From assembly GCF_014384885.1 (NCBI RefSeq), contig NZ_JACRST010000002.1:1-64000 (forward strand): a stretch of DNA of 64,000 nucleotides, in the 5' to 3' direction. Made by a program: the position numbers and the translations under genes. Shown here in pieces: positions 16,026 through 24,254 of the stretch (positions within the stretch are counted from its first letter, which is position 1; each line of letters starts with the position of its first letter). The stretch is from Ligaoa zhengdingensis. Lineage in GTDB: Bacteria > Bacillota > Clostridia > Oscillospirales > Ruminococcaceae. The notes beneath the pieces are model-generated. The model ran no database searches and was not told the origin of the DNA. It saw only the letters and a program-made list of their open reading frames with translations.

Positions 16026-16646
16026 TCAGCCCTTTTCGTTGGATTTGAGCAGCTCGCGCGCCAATTCGCGCGCCCGCTGACGCAGCTCCTCGGGGGAACC
16101 CTCGTTGCGCAACAGATAATCGGACTGCCCGATGTAGTATTCGTCGCTGTGCTGACTTGCGATGCGCGCATCCGCCCGCTCGCCGTCCAGCCCGTCCCGC
16201 GCCATGATGCGCGCCCGGCGCAGCGATACCGGCGCGATCACCGAGATCACCCCGCCGTCGCACAGCCGCTGCACGCCGCTTTCCAGCAGCGTAGGCGCGT
16301 CCAACAGGATACCTTTGTTATTCCCCGCGCGCAGCTCCTCAATACGGCGTTCGATCTCCCGCTCGATGTATGGATAGATGATTTCGTCCAGAGCCGCCAG
16401 TTCCGTCCGGTCGTGGAACACGATGTCGCCCAATTTTTTGCGGTCGAGGCTGCCGTCCGGCCGCAAAATCTGTTGCCCAAACCGCTGCGCCAATCTGGCG
16501 AGGCAGGGCGTCCCCGGCTCGACCACCTCGCGCGAGACGAGGTCGCAGTCGATCACCGCAAAGCCCTGGCGGGCCAACTCCTCGCCGACGGTGGTCTTGC
16601 CCCCGCCGGTCTGCCCGGTCAGGCCGTATATCCGCATCGCGGTCAT
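16026..16646 (-). CDS. coaE: Dephospho-CoA kinase
   Basis: Last step of CoA biosynthesis: ATP-dependent 3'-phosphorylation of dephospho-CoA. The P-loop GQTGGGKT is at residues 11-18, followed by the CoaE-typical IDCDLVSREVV and the segment HDRTELAALDEIIYP. The lid region (ISVIAPVSLRRARIMARDGL) is present. The 206-aa length is normal. The annotated ATG overlaps tsaC by 4 nt (ATGA); an ATG three codons later (16637) is also possible and would match the common MRIYGLTG start. It is coupled to tsaC upstream and the transglycosylase downstream. Confidence 0.95.
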   Translation of the reverse strand: MTAMRIYGLTGQTGGGKTTVGEELARQGFAVIDCDLVSREVVEPGTPCLARLAQRFGQQILRPDGSLDRKKLGDIVFHDRTELAALDEIIYPYIEREIERRIEELRAGNNKGILLDAPTLLESGVQRLCDGGVISVIAPVSLRRARIMARDGLDGERADARIASQHSDEYYIGQSDYLLRNEGSPEELRQRARELARELLKSNEKG

Positions 16647-17704
16647 CCCTCCCCTGTGGACGGCGCGCTGTCCAGGTGGATCACCTCAAACGCCGCCGCC
16701 CGGATCAGCCGGTTGTAGAGCGCGAGCCCCACGCCGGTTTTTCCGGGACAGCGCGCATAGACCACCTGCGCGCCCTCGTCGTCCAGCCGCCGCAGGCTGT
16801 CGAACAGGCGCGCGGCCTGCGCCGCCTCGTCCGCCTGCTTCCCGATCGAGATGGCCGGGCAGCGCAGCAGCGGCAGGTCCTCCTCGTAGCAGAGGGCGTA
16901 TTCCCCCTCCGTTTGGTGGCTGTTGATGTAACCGGCGTAGGCCTGCCGCCCGCCGTCCAATAGGATCACCCGGCACTTGGGGGCGTAATGCTTGTATTTC
17001 ATCCCCGGCGATGCGACCCGCTGGTTGGGGTCGGGCTGGTCGGTCACCGCGCGGTCCACCTCCACCTCGCCGAGCACCTCACGGAGCTGCTCGAGCGTCA
17101 CATAGCCGGGGCGCAGCAGGCGCGGGGTCTCCCCCGCGAGTGTGATGACCGTGGATTCCACCCCCACCGCGCAGTCGCCGCCGTCCACAATCGCGTCCAC
17201 CCTGCCGGTGAGGTCGCGCACACAGTGCGCCGCCGTGGTGGTGCTGGGGCTGCCTGACAGGTTGGCCGACGGCGCCGCCACCGGCACGCCCGCGCGCCGG
17301 ATGATTTCGCGCGCCACCGGATGGCTCGGAAAGCGGATGGCGACGGTGTCGAGCCCCGCCGAGGTCACGGCCGGGATCAGATCGCTTTTGGGCAGGATGA
17401 TGGTGAGCGGGCCGGGCCAAAAGCGGTCGGCCAAATGCAGCGCCGCCTCCGGCACCCGGCTCGCCACCCGGCCGAGCATCGACCGGTCCGCGATGTGCAC
17501 GATCAGCGGGTTGTCCTGCGGGCGGCCCTTGGCCTCGAAGATCGATCGGACGGCCTCCTCGTTGGTGGCGTCGGCCGCCAGGCCGTAGACCGTCTCGGTG
17601 GGGATCGCCACCAGCCCGCCGCCCGCGATGATCTGCGCCGCGCGGTCGAGCTCGGCGGAACACCGCTCGATCCCGTCAATTTTCAGCAGTTGTGTCTGCC
17701 GCAT
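16643..17704 (-). CDS. tsaC: L-threonylcarbamoyladenylate synthase (Sua5/YwlC type)
   Basis: Makes threonylcarbamoyl-AMP from Thr, bicarbonate and ATP for the t6A37 modification of ANN-decoding tRNAs. The YrdC domain spans about residues 20-205 (IPTETVYGLAADA, KGRPQDNPLIVHI, PSANLSGSPSTT). A C-terminal Sua5 domain follows, joined by a linker containing SPGMKYKHYAPKC. At 353 aa it is the two-domain type rather than short TsaC. The partner genes tsaB/D/E are not in the window. It is 39 bp downstream of prfA, a common clostridial order. Confidence 0.95.
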   Translation of the reverse strand: MRQTQLLKIDGIERCSAELDRAAQIIAGGGLVAIPTETVYGLAADATNEEAVRSIFEAKGRPQDNPLIVHIADRSMLGRVASRVPEAALHLADRFWPGPLTIILPKSDLIPAVTSAGLDTVAIRFPSHPVAREIIRRAGVPVAAPSANLSGSPSTTTAAHCVRDLTGRVDAIVDGGDCAVGVESTVITLAGETPRLLRPGYVTLEQLREVLGEVEVDRAVTDQPDPNQRVASPGMKYKHYAPKCRVILLDGGRQAYAGYINSHQTEGEYALCYEEDLPLLRCPAISIGKQADEAAQAARLFDSLRRLDDEGAQVVYARCPGKTGVGLALYNRLIRAAAFEVIHLDSAPSTGEG

Positions 17705-17743
17705 AGCTTGATGACTTCCTTTCCTCGGTAAGCGGCCGCGGTT

Positions 17744-18823
17744 TTAGCCGTCCTGGTTCTGCTCCTTGAGCTTTTCGGCCTGATCAAAGGTGATGAGCGC
17801 CGAAATCAACTCGTCGAGATCGCCGTTCATGATGCTGTCGATTTTATATAAAGTGAGCCCAATGCGGTGGTCAGTCACCCGCCCCTGCGGAAAGTTGTAG
17901 GTGCGGATGCGCTCTGAGCGGTCGCCGGTGCCCACCTGGAGCCGCCGCTCAGACGCGATGGCCGCATTCTGCTCCTCGACCTTCTGGTTGAGCAGGCGGG
18001 AGCGCAGCACCTTGAGCGCCTTATCCTTGTTTTTGTACTGGCTGCGCTCGTCCTGGCATTCCACCACCATACCGGTGGGCAGGTGGGTGACGCGGATAGC
18101 CGACGAGGTTTTGTTGACATGCTGGCCGCCCGCGCCGCTGGAGCGGAACACGTCGATCTGCAAATCCTTGGGGTCGAGCTCAAACTCCACCTCGTCCGCC
18201 TCGGGCAGCACCGCCACGGTGGCGGTGGAGGTGTGGATGCGGCCCTGCGTCTCGGTCTCGGGCACCCGTTGCACGCGGTGTACCCCGCTTTCAAACTTGA
18301 GCTTGGAGTAGGCCCCCTCGCCGTCGATGGAAAAGCTGATCTCCTTGTAGCCGCCCAGCTCGGTCTCGTTGGCGTTCATCACCTCGACCTGCCACCCCAT
18401 GCGGGCCGCGTACATGCTGTACATGCGGTAAAGCGAACCCGCAAACAGCGCGGATTCCTCCCCGCCCGCGCCGCCGCGGATCTCCACGATCACGTTGCGG
18501 TCGTCGTTGGGGTCGCGGGGCAGCAGCAGAATTTTGAGCTCCTCCGCGAGCGCTTCCATCCGGCTCTTGCCCTCGTTGTACTGCTCGTCGACCACAGCCT
18601 TGAACTCCTTGTCGAGGCCGCCCTCCTCCAGCAGCTCCTTGGCCTCCTGATATTCGCCCTGCGCCGCACGGTATTCGCGATACTTCTCCACCAGCGGCGT
18701 CAGATTTTTGTACTCCTTCATCAGCGATTTGTACTGCTCGGGGTCGCTCGTCACACCCGGCTCCATCAGGCGCTGGTTGATCTGCTCGTACTTCGCCTCA
18801 ACGTCCATCAATTTATCAAACAT
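17744..18823 (-). CDS. prfA: Peptide chain release factor 1
   Basis: Class I release factor recognising UAA and UAG. The 359 aa are standard. The peptidyl-hydrolase motif GGQ lies in SSGAGGQHVNKTSSAIR. The codon-recognition region lies between QRVPETETQGRIHTS and that motif; its RF1-type spacing and the absence of an internal frameshift separate it from RF2. It heads the prfA-tsaC-coaE group and starts with a good SD. Confidence 0.97.
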   Translation of the reverse strand: MFDKLMDVEAKYEQINQRLMEPGVTSDPEQYKSLMKEYKNLTPLVEKYREYRAAQGEYQEAKELLEEGGLDKEFKAVVDEQYNEGKSRMEALAEELKILLLPRDPNDDRNVIVEIRGGAGGEESALFAGSLYRMYSMYAARMGWQVEVMNANETELGGYKEISFSIDGEGAYSKLKFESGVHRVQRVPETETQGRIHTSTATVAVLPEADEVEFELDPKDLQIDVFRSSGAGGQHVNKTSSAIRVTHLPTGMVVECQDERSQYKNKDKALKVLRSRLLNQKVEEQNAAIASERRLQVGTGDRSERIRTYNFPQGRVTDHRIGLTLYKIDSIMNGDLDELISALITFDQAEKLKEQNQDG

Positions 18824-18898
18824 GAAATCCGGTTCCTTTCAGTTGTTTTCCGCGCATCCATCTTAAACCGCGCGGGGCAGGCAGACAACATCAGCCCG

Positions 18899-19090
18899 CT
18901 ACAACTCCTGTCCCCCGCGGAATATCTTCTTGATGTGCTTCTCCGCCTTGGAACGCGCGATCATTACCTCGTGCCCGCAGCCCTCGCAGCGCAGCTTGAA
19001 ATCCATGCCCGAGCGGAGCACCAAAAAGCGGTTGGAGCCGCAGGGATGCTCCTTTTTCATCTGTAGGATATCGCCTACCTGTACATCCAC
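18899..19090 (-). CDS. DUF951 small protein
   Basis: 63-aa protein of a family found widely in Firmicutes next to translation and cell-division genes; function unknown. The start is GTG at 19090: it has a GGAGGG SD 6 nt upstream and gives the family N-terminus DVQVGDILQMKK. The longer frame would start upstream of the promoter's predicted start point. Conserved features are the KKEHPCGSNRF segment, GMDFKLRCEGCGHEVMI with a CxxC pair, and a basic tail (SKAEKHIKKIF). A nucleic-acid-associated role is plausible but not shown. Confidence 0.85.
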   Translation of the reverse strand: MDVQVGDILQMKKEHPCGSNRFLVLRSGMDFKLRCEGCGHEVMIARSKAEKHIKKIFRGGQEL

Positions 19091-19126
19091 AGCTTTCCCT
19101 CCAAAATCCAAAATAATCCACCTGCC

Positions 19127-19156
19127 ATTATAGCAGAACACCCCGATTCTGCGCAA
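19127..19156 (-). promoter_or_regulatory. Promoter of the DUF951-prfA unit
   Basis: Minus-strand TATAAT preceded by TGC (extended -10) and a weak TTGCGC 18 bp upstream. The predicted start is near 19120, which supports the GTG at 19090 as the DUF951 start. Confidence 0.5.
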
Positions 19157-19363
19157 GCCTCCGCGCCGGCACCTCCCCGCAAAAAATCGGGCGCTGCCGC
19201 ATGTGGGAAACCCGTCTCACCGGCGCTTTTCGCCCTGAGATACTTCGGCTGGTGATACTTTTGTGGCAAACAGAAATTATTTTTCTGATATTCCACTGCT
19301 TTCTATAAAAGAGGGAGAATTTAGTCGAATTTTTCTCCTTGCTCTGGTTATTTCTACCTTTTC
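19157..19363. other. Intergenic stretch between divergent units
   Basis: Lies between the DUF951 promoter (minus) and the lipoprotein promoter (plus). I find no gene, no repeat and no convincing operator. Confidence 0.5.
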
Positions 19364-19372
19364 TGTTATAAT
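19364..19372 (+). promoter_or_regulatory. Extended -10 promoter of the lipoprotein gene
   Basis: TGTTATAAT matches the extended -10 consensus; the -35 (CTGGTT, 17 bp upstream) is poor. The start near 19380 gives a leader of about 70 nt. Confidence 0.5.
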
Positions 19373-19449
19373 ACCGAATTGAGCCGTCCCAAACTACAGG
19401 GGCCTCAATAAAATGAACGCCCAAACAGGGCAAGAAAGGTTGCTGAGAG

Positions 19450-20247
19450 ATGAAACAGACAGTTCTTTGGGTTCTCGCCATCGGTATGGCTGCGTCGATG
19501 ATGACTGCATGCAGCGGGAAACAACAGGGAGCACAACCAGCACAGGGTGCTGGAAACCAATCGAGCGTTGCCGCGGTGTACACCGACGACAACAAAATCC
19601 CTTATGGAGACAGGCTGGAACTGGAGGGGGCCGCGAGCGTGGAACGCGAGGCGGATGTCCAGGATTCCCCCTACTACAAGCACCCCGACTTTTACAACAT
19701 GAAGTCGAGCGGCAGCCTCACTATTCTGGAAAACTTTAAGACGATTCAACAGGCGACCGAATGGACCTGCGGGCCGACCTCCGCCCTGATGGTGCTGGAG
19801 TATTACGGCAAGCGCGGCGACCTCAACGAGGCCGACCTGGTCAAGCTGCGGCAGAACGACGAGCCGGGCGCGACCACCCTGCGGCAGATGATTAACATCT
19901 TCGACGGGCTTGGCGGCTGGGAGGTCACCTCCACTTATGACATGGAAAATTATGAAGAGCTGCCCGAGGATATGATCCTCACCACCCTCAAGGAGGGCAA
20001 GCCCATCCTGCTGGGTTGGGACGACTGGGGCGGCCACTGGCTGGTGATCATCGGATACGATACGATGGGCACCGATACCACCGCCGATGATGTGCTGATT
20101 CTGGCCGACCCCTACGACACCACCGATCACAATCAGGACGGCTACCTCATTCAATCGTTCGAGCGCCTTTACTATAACTGGAGCAACCGCTTCGACCCAG
20201 ATTTCGATCGGAACGTGTTCCTGATCGCATCCCCCAAGGAAGATTAA
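19450..20247 (+). CDS. Lipoprotein with a C39-like cysteine peptidase domain
   Basis: 265-aa surface lipoprotein. A lipobox-type cysteine (MMTAC, C21) follows a hydrophobic signal; residues 22-60 are a Gln/Ala-rich linker. The rest matches the peptidase_C39_2 (papain-like) family: the catalytic Cys lies in EWTCGPTSALMVL, the His in WGGHWLVIIGYD, and the Asp in ILADPYDTTDH, in the expected order. Substrate unknown; such proteins are often predicted bacteriocin-leader or peptide-processing enzymes, but there is no transporter beside it. It is monocistronic: own promoter upstream, terminator 20 bp downstream. The ATG at 19450 has a GAGAG SD. Confidence 0.8.
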   Translation: MKQTVLWVLAIGMAASMMTACSGKQQGAQPAQGAGNQSSVAAVYTDDNKIPYGDRLELEGAASVEREADVQDSPYYKHPDFYNMKSSGSLTILENFKTIQQATEWTCGPTSALMVLEYYGKRGDLNEADLVKLRQNDEPGATTLRQMINIFDGLGGWEVTSTYDMENYEELPEDMILTTLKEGKPILLGWDDWGGHWLVIIGYDTMGTDTTADDVLILADPYDTTDHNQDGYLIQSFERLYYNWSNRFDPDFDRNVFLIASPKED

Positions 20248-20267
20248 ATTGGATAACTGAATCTGAA

Positions 20268-20307
20268 ACAGGGGCGGTCCGTGAAAAGGCCGCTCCTCCC
20301 TTTTTTC
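20268..20307 (+). terminator. Terminator of the lipoprotein gene
   Basis: Imperfect GC-rich stem (AGGGGCGGTCC with GGCCGCTCCT) followed by CCTTTTTT. Confidence 0.7.
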
Positions 20308-20332
20308 TCCGCAACGGTTGATAAAAAACATG

Positions 20333-20361
20333 TTGACAGAAACAAGTATCTGTGCTATCAT
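20333..20361 (+). promoter_or_regulatory. Promoter of the cold-shock gene
   Basis: TTGACA, 17-bp spacer, TATCAT. The predicted start near 20368 gives an untranslated leader of about 120 nt, long as is typical for cold-shock mRNAs. Confidence 0.85.
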
Positions 20362-20388
20362 ATGTTTTATATTCAAAATGTTCAATTG

Positions 20389-20447
20389 AACTCACATGTT
20401 TTTGTAAGTCATTTGTTGGTTGAATGGTTTACAAAGGCATGTGAGTT
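20389..20447 (+). promoter_or_regulatory. Structured leader of the cold-shock mRNA (thermosensor or attenuator)
   Basis: A perfect 10-bp outer stem (AACTCACATG at 20389-20398 with CATGTGAGTT at 20438-20447) encloses a 7-bp inner stem (TTTGTAA 20401-20407 with TTACAAA 20429-20435). The outer stem is followed at once by TTTTTATTTG, so it has the form of an intrinsic terminator placed before the gene. A temperature-dependent switch is inferred; the pairing is seen directly. Confidence 0.55.
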
Positions 20448-20489
20448 TTTATTTGCTCGTGAATATAATATTTTTTAGGAGGTACCTAC

Positions 20490-20702
20490 ATGAATCATGG
20501 TACTGTAAAATGGTTCAACTCTGAAAAAGGCTTCGGCTTCATCTCCAACGACGACGGCAGCGACGATGTGTTCGTCCATTTCTCCGCTATCGTCTCGAAC
20601 GGGTTTAAATCCCTGAACGAAGGCCAGCGGGTCACGTTCGACGTTGAACAGGACCCGAAGAACAGGAAGAAATTCCGCGCGGTCAATGTCTGCATCGCCT
20701 GA
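20490..20702 (+). CDS. csp: Cold-shock protein (CspA family)
   Basis: 70-aa single OB-fold protein that binds single-stranded RNA/DNA and melts mRNA structure in the cold. RNP1 (EKGFGFISNDD) and RNP2 (DVFVHFSAI) are intact; the start motif GTVKWFN is the family's. A strong AGGAGG SD lies 8 nt before the ATG. The gene stands alone between its long structured leader and a strong terminator, so it is probably controlled after transcription through the leader. Confidence 0.95.
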   Translation: MNHGTVKWFNSEKGFGFISNDDGSDDVFVHFSAIVSNGFKSLNEGQRVTFDVEQDPKNRKKFRAVNVCIA

Positions 20703-20719
20703 TTGGCTTCCATCGACTA

Positions 20720-20753
20720 CGCCCTCCCACCGAACGGTGGGAGGGCGTTTTCT
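20720..20753 (+). terminator. Terminator of the cold-shock gene
   Basis: 12-bp perfect stem CGCCCTCCCACC / GGTGGGAGGGCG with a GAAC loop and a following TTTTC. Confidence 0.85.
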
Positions 20754-20763
20754 GTCTATAATG

Positions 20764-20794
20764 AAAAACGCGCTTTCAGTTCTCTGAAAGCGCG
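20764..20794 (-). terminator. Terminator of the S1-domain gene
   Basis: 11-bp stem CGCGCTTTCAG / CTGAAAGCGCG; on the minus strand it is followed by TTTTTCATT. Confidence 0.85.
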
Positions 20795-20821
20795 GAGGCT
20801 CTGGGCGGCAAGATTTTGTAC

Positions 20822-21775
20822 TCAGCCCGCCTGGTCGGGCGGGGGGAACACCGTCTCGATCACCTTGCCGCAACCCTCGGGGGAATACCGCCAACGGTCG
20901 ATGTGATCGCCGGTGATAAAGTAGGGCGGCGCGGACAGCGGATATTGCGCGTCGAAGCTGTCGACAATAATCAATTTCACCTTCATTTTATCCCGGATCA
21001 AATTTTTTATGTAAACACTGGCCTGCTGACCGGGCGCAACGCCCTCGCGCGGCTCGGCCAGGCCCGCTAGGTTGGGGGTGAGTTCCACAAAGATTCCGTA
21101 TTCCTCCACCGAGCGCACAATGCCCGCCACCGTCTCGCCGCTGTGGAACAGCGCCGCGTTTTCCTCCCAGGTGCCCCACAGCTCCTTGTGTGAGAGGCTG
21201 ATCCGGCCGTAGGAATCAATCGATTTGACCACCGCGCGGATGTCCTGCCCGGTGCGGAACCTATCGCTCGGGTGGGCGATGCGAGAAACCGAAATCGCAT
21301 CGATGGGGATGAGGGAAGCCACGCCGCAGCCGATATCGACAAAGCAGCCGAACGGCTCGAGATGAGTCACGCGCGCGTCGATGATGTCCCCAGGCTCCAG
21401 GCGGTTGACATAGGTCTCGATGCACCGCTTCTGCACCGCGCGGCGTGAGAGCAATGCATAGGTGTTGTTGTCGCTGCCACGGCGGAATTCTGTGATGGTG
21501 AAACACACCGGCTTGTTGACGCGGGAGATGATCGCAATTTCCCGCGTCGTCCCGTCCTCAATGCCGATGGCGCACTCATTTTTGGGGATGATGCCCCTGA
21601 CGCAGCCGCAATCCACAATCAGATTGTGCGCACTGTCGCAGATGATGGCGCGGGCTTCCAAAACGCGCCCCTGCACGCACGCCTCCTGAAGGGTTGCCAG
21701 GCTCGTAAAGGCCGCGGCGTTTTCCGGGGTGTCGCACAGCCACCCCTCTGGTTGGAACTTTGTTGAGCTTGACAT
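20822..21775 (-). CDS. S1-domain RNA-binding protein (RpsA-like)
   Basis: 317-aa protein with repeated S1 (OB-fold) domains: about residues 30-100 (degenerate), 127-197 (DIIDARVTHLEPFGCFVDIG... GRISLSHKELWG) and 210-270 (GETVAGIVRSVEEYGIFVEL... AGLAEP). It resembles the short S1-like proteins that replace full-length ribosomal protein S1 in many clostridia and probably binds mRNA or ribosomes. The C-terminal 45 residues are not S1-like. Own terminator; upstream it diverges from the SRP RNA gene. Calling it true ribosomal S1 would go beyond the evidence. Confidence 0.8.
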   Translation of the reverse strand: MSSSTKFQPEGWLCDTPENAAAFTSLATLQEACVQGRVLEARAIICDSAHNLIVDCGCVRGIIPKNECAIGIEDGTTREIAIISRVNKPVCFTITEFRRGSDNNTYALLSRRAVQKRCIETYVNRLEPGDIIDARVTHLEPFGCFVDIGCGVASLIPIDAISVSRIAHPSDRFRTGQDIRAVVKSIDSYGRISLSHKELWGTWEENAALFHSGETVAGIVRSVEEYGIFVELTPNLAGLAEPREGVAPGQQASVYIKNLIRDKMKVKLIIVDSFDAQYPLSAPPYFITGDHIDRWRYSPEGCGKVIETVFPPPDQAG

Positions 21776-21972
21776 TTCTCGAACCTCCTAGTTTTTACCG
21801 GCGCTTCGCCGGGGCCGTCACCGCCCGCCGGCAGACGCTGTCCCCCTTTGGGGTTTTCGATCCCACAGGATATATATGAGAGCGATTTCGTCCTTATGCG
21901 CCTTTTGGGGGCCGATTGTACGGCGCCCTGCGGCCGTCATACAGGAAAGTTCCGCTTATCCATTATTGTGAC

Positions 21973-22001
21973 TTGAAATTCTCGGACAAACCGGTTATAA
22001 T
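21973..22001 (+). promoter_or_regulatory. Promoter of the SRP RNA gene
   Basis: TTGAAA, 17-bp spacer, perfect TATAAT. The predicted start near 22008 fits the 5' end of the RNA stem. Confidence 0.85.
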
Positions 22002-22007
22002 AGTAAA

Positions 22008-22197
22008 GCCTGATTCGTTCGGGCAAACAGGCAGGACGAGGTAATTGTTCTGTCATGCGAGTATGCGGGTCCTGTGCGACAGAACGTCGTGAACCATGTC
22101 AGGCGGGGAACCGAGCAGCATTAAGCGGCCGTTTCTGTGCGCCGCAGGTAACCTGTGTACCCGCATGACAGAGCAACTACACCCTGCCTGTTTTTGC
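22008..22197 (+). ncRNA. ffs: Signal recognition particle RNA
   Basis: The apical S domain is recognisable at about 22090-22135: GAACCATGTCAGG, a GGGGAACC tetraloop stem and AGCAGCATTAAG are the Ffh-binding consensus. Both ends pair over a long distance: GCAAACAGGCAGG (22023-22035) with CCTGCCTGTTTTTGC, and GTTCTGTCATGCG with CGCATGACAGAGC, forming the rod of the RNA. At about 190 nt it is longer than the ~100-nt short bacterial form and shorter than the ~265-nt Bacillus form; I could not identify a complete Alu domain. Location just upstream of dnaX is typical for clostridia. Exact ends are approximate. Confidence 0.88.
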
Positions 22198-22226
22198 AGT
22201 CTATCCGCGTTTTGGGAGGTGAACCG

Positions 22227-23843
22227 ATGTATCAGGCGCTGTACCGCAAATACCGTCCCACTGTATTTGACGATGTGGTGGGCCAGGAGCACATCACTAC
22301 CACGATGAAAAACGAGGTGGCGGCCGGCAAAACCTCCCACGCCTATCTGTTCACCGGTTCGCGCGGCACCGGCAAGACCACCTGCTCCAAAATTTTGGCC
22401 AAGGCGGTCAACTGCCTCGACCCGCGCGACGGCAACCCCTGCGGGGAGTGCGAAATCTGCCGTGGCATCGACGGCGGCTCTATTTTGGACGTTGTGGAGA
22501 TCGACGCGGCGAGCAACAACGGCGTGGACAACATCCGCCAACTGCGCGAGGAGGCCTACTTTCTTCCCGCCCAGTGTAAAAAGCGGGTATACATCATCGA
22601 CGAGACGCACATGCTTTCCACCGGCGCATTCAACGCCCTGCTCAAGATCATGGAGGAGCCGCCGGCGCATGTGCTGTTCATCCTCGCCACCACCGAGGTG
22701 CACAAGATCCCCGCGACCATCCTCTCCCGCTGCCAGCGGTTTGATTTCCGGCGCATCCCCCCCGACATCATCGCCGGGCGGCTGCAATTCATCGCGCAAT
22801 CCGAGGGGTTCACCTTGGACGGCGACGCTGCGCTTCTGATCGCGCGGCTGGCCGACGGCGGTGTGCGCGACGCGATCTCCCTGCTCGATCTGTGTTCCTC
22901 CCACGACCGCGAGATCACCGCAGAGCTCGCCGCGGAGGCGGCCGGCCTCGCAGGACACGGCTACCTGTTCCGTCTGACCGATGCGCTGGCAAAGCAGGAT
23001 ACCGGTGAGGCGCTCGCCATCATCGACGAGCTGTACCGGCAGAGCGTCGATCTGGAGCGGCTGTGCGAGGAGATGATCTCACACTTCCGCGATCTGATGA
23101 TTTTCAAATCCGCCGCCAAACCGGACGAGCTGATCGTCCTGCTGCCCGAAGAGCGGGAACAGCTTCAAAAGCAACAGGCCGACTTCAAAATGTCGGAGGT
23201 TCTGCACGGGCTCACCGTGTTGCAGGAGACGCTGGGGCGGATGTCCCGCTCCCCCAACCGGCGCACTGAGCTGGAGCTGGCGCTCATCCGCCTGTGCAAC
23301 CCTCAACTGGACAACAGCCCGGACGCGCTTCTGCGGCGGATCGAGCGGTTGGAGGAGGGCCGGCCACCGGTAAATGGGTCCACCAAGGAGTCCACCTCGG
23401 ATATTCACCCCGGGGCTTCTTCCAAAAAGGCTGCGCCGCGCGCCGATCTGACACAGGCGCCCCCGCACACGGAACCGGAAAGCGCTCCCGCCGCCATCCC
23501 GCAGAGCTCGCCAGAGCCGTTTGCGGAGTGGGGCGAGGTGCTGGCCCGGCTCGCCAAGACCAACCCCGCGCTCACTGGAACGCTGAAGGGGTCCTGCGCT
23601 TATCTTCAGGGGGATATCTGCCTGATCGACTGTCAGGATCAGCTGTTTTTCACCTTGATCCGGCAGAGCGACGTCTCCAAAACGACCCTGCGCGAGGCGC
23701 TCTTTGCCCAAACCGGCAAGCGCTACCGCCTGGGACCCTACAAGCGCGAAATGGCGGCGGAGGCCGCCGAGCAAAAAAAGGACCCGCTCGACGATCTCAC
23801 CCAATTGGTGCGCGATTCCGGCGCATCCTTTGAAATTCGGTAA
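22227..23843 (+). CDS. dnaX: DNA polymerase III gamma/tau subunit
   Basis: Clamp-loader ATPase of the replisome, 538 aa from the ATG at 22227 (GGGAGGTGAACCG SD; the upstream in-frame codons run back into the SRP RNA). Walker A GSRGTGKTT at residues 44-52, zinc cysteines C63/C72/C75/C78, Walker B/DExx as IDETHML, and the sensor SRC in ILSRCQRF. Domain III ends near 370. It is followed by a Pro/Ser/Ala-rich linker (TDLTQAPPHTEPES region) and a tau-like C-terminal domain. No obvious programmed frameshift signal was noticed. It leads the dnaX-ybaB-recR operon. Confidence 0.96.
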   Translation: MYQALYRKYRPTVFDDVVGQEHITTTMKNEVAAGKTSHAYLFTGSRGTGKTTCSKILAKAVNCLDPRDGNPCGECEICRGIDGGSILDVVEIDAASNNGVDNIRQLREEAYFLPAQCKKRVYIIDETHMLSTGAFNALLKIMEEPPAHVLFILATTEVHKIPATILSRCQRFDFRRIPPDIIAGRLQFIAQSEGFTLDGDAALLIARLADGGVRDAISLLDLCSSHDREITAELAAEAAGLAGHGYLFRLTDALAKQDTGEALAIIDELYRQSVDLERLCEEMISHFRDLMIFKSAAKPDELIVLLPEEREQLQKQQADFKMSEVLHGLTVLQETLGRMSRSPNRRTELELALIRLCNPQLDNSPDALLRRIERLEEGRPPVNGSTKESTSDIHPGASSKKAAPRADLTQAPPHTEPESAPAAIPQSSPEPFAEWGEVLARLAKTNPALTGTLKGSCAYLQGDICLIDCQDQLFFTLIRQSDVSKTTLREALFAQTGKRYRLGPYKREMAAEAAEQKKDPLDDLTQLVRDSGASFEIR

Positions 23844-23900
23844 CCGGCATGAATTTTCATGCTGCAATGATAAAAACTATTCACAATGGAGGATATCACC

Positions 23901-24248
23901 ATGAAAGCAAGACTTCCCCAAGGTTACGGCGGCGGCCCCGGCAACATGCAGCAGATGATCCGCCAGGCTCAGAAAATTCAGGACGAGATGGCCAAGAAAT
24001 CGGCCGAGCTCGAGCAGACTGAAACCACCATCACCTCTGGCGGCGGCGCTGTCGAGGTTGTCATCACCGGCAAAAAGGTCATCAAAGAGCTGCGCATCAA
24101 ACCTGAGGTTGTGGACCCCGAGGACATCGAGATGCTCCAGGATTTGATCATTGCCGCCGTCAACGAAGCGGTTCGCACGGTGGAAGAGGTCGCAAACAAG
24201 GAGATGGAGCGCATTTCCGGCGGCCTCAACGTGCCCGGCATGCTCTAA
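23901..24248 (+). CDS. ybaB: YbaB/EbfC nucleoid-associated protein
   Basis: 115-aa member of the YbaB/EbfC family, small dimeric DNA-binding proteins nearly always encoded between dnaX and recR. The ATG at 23901 has a TGGAGG SD 8 nt upstream; an ATG 15 nt earlier overlaps that SD. A Gly-rich N-terminus (GYGGGPGNMQQM) precedes the family core: QAQKIQDEMAKKSAELEQ, then TSGGGAVEVVITGKK, with the C-terminal GLNVPGML typical of the family. The role in recombination or nucleoid organisation is inferred from family and context. Confidence 0.94.
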   Translation: MKARLPQGYGGGPGNMQQMIRQAQKIQDEMAKKSAELEQTETTITSGGGAVEVVITGKKVIKELRIKPEVVDPEDIEMLQDLIIAAVNEAVRTVEEVANKEMERISGGLNVPGML

Positions 24249-24254
24249 TCGGCC

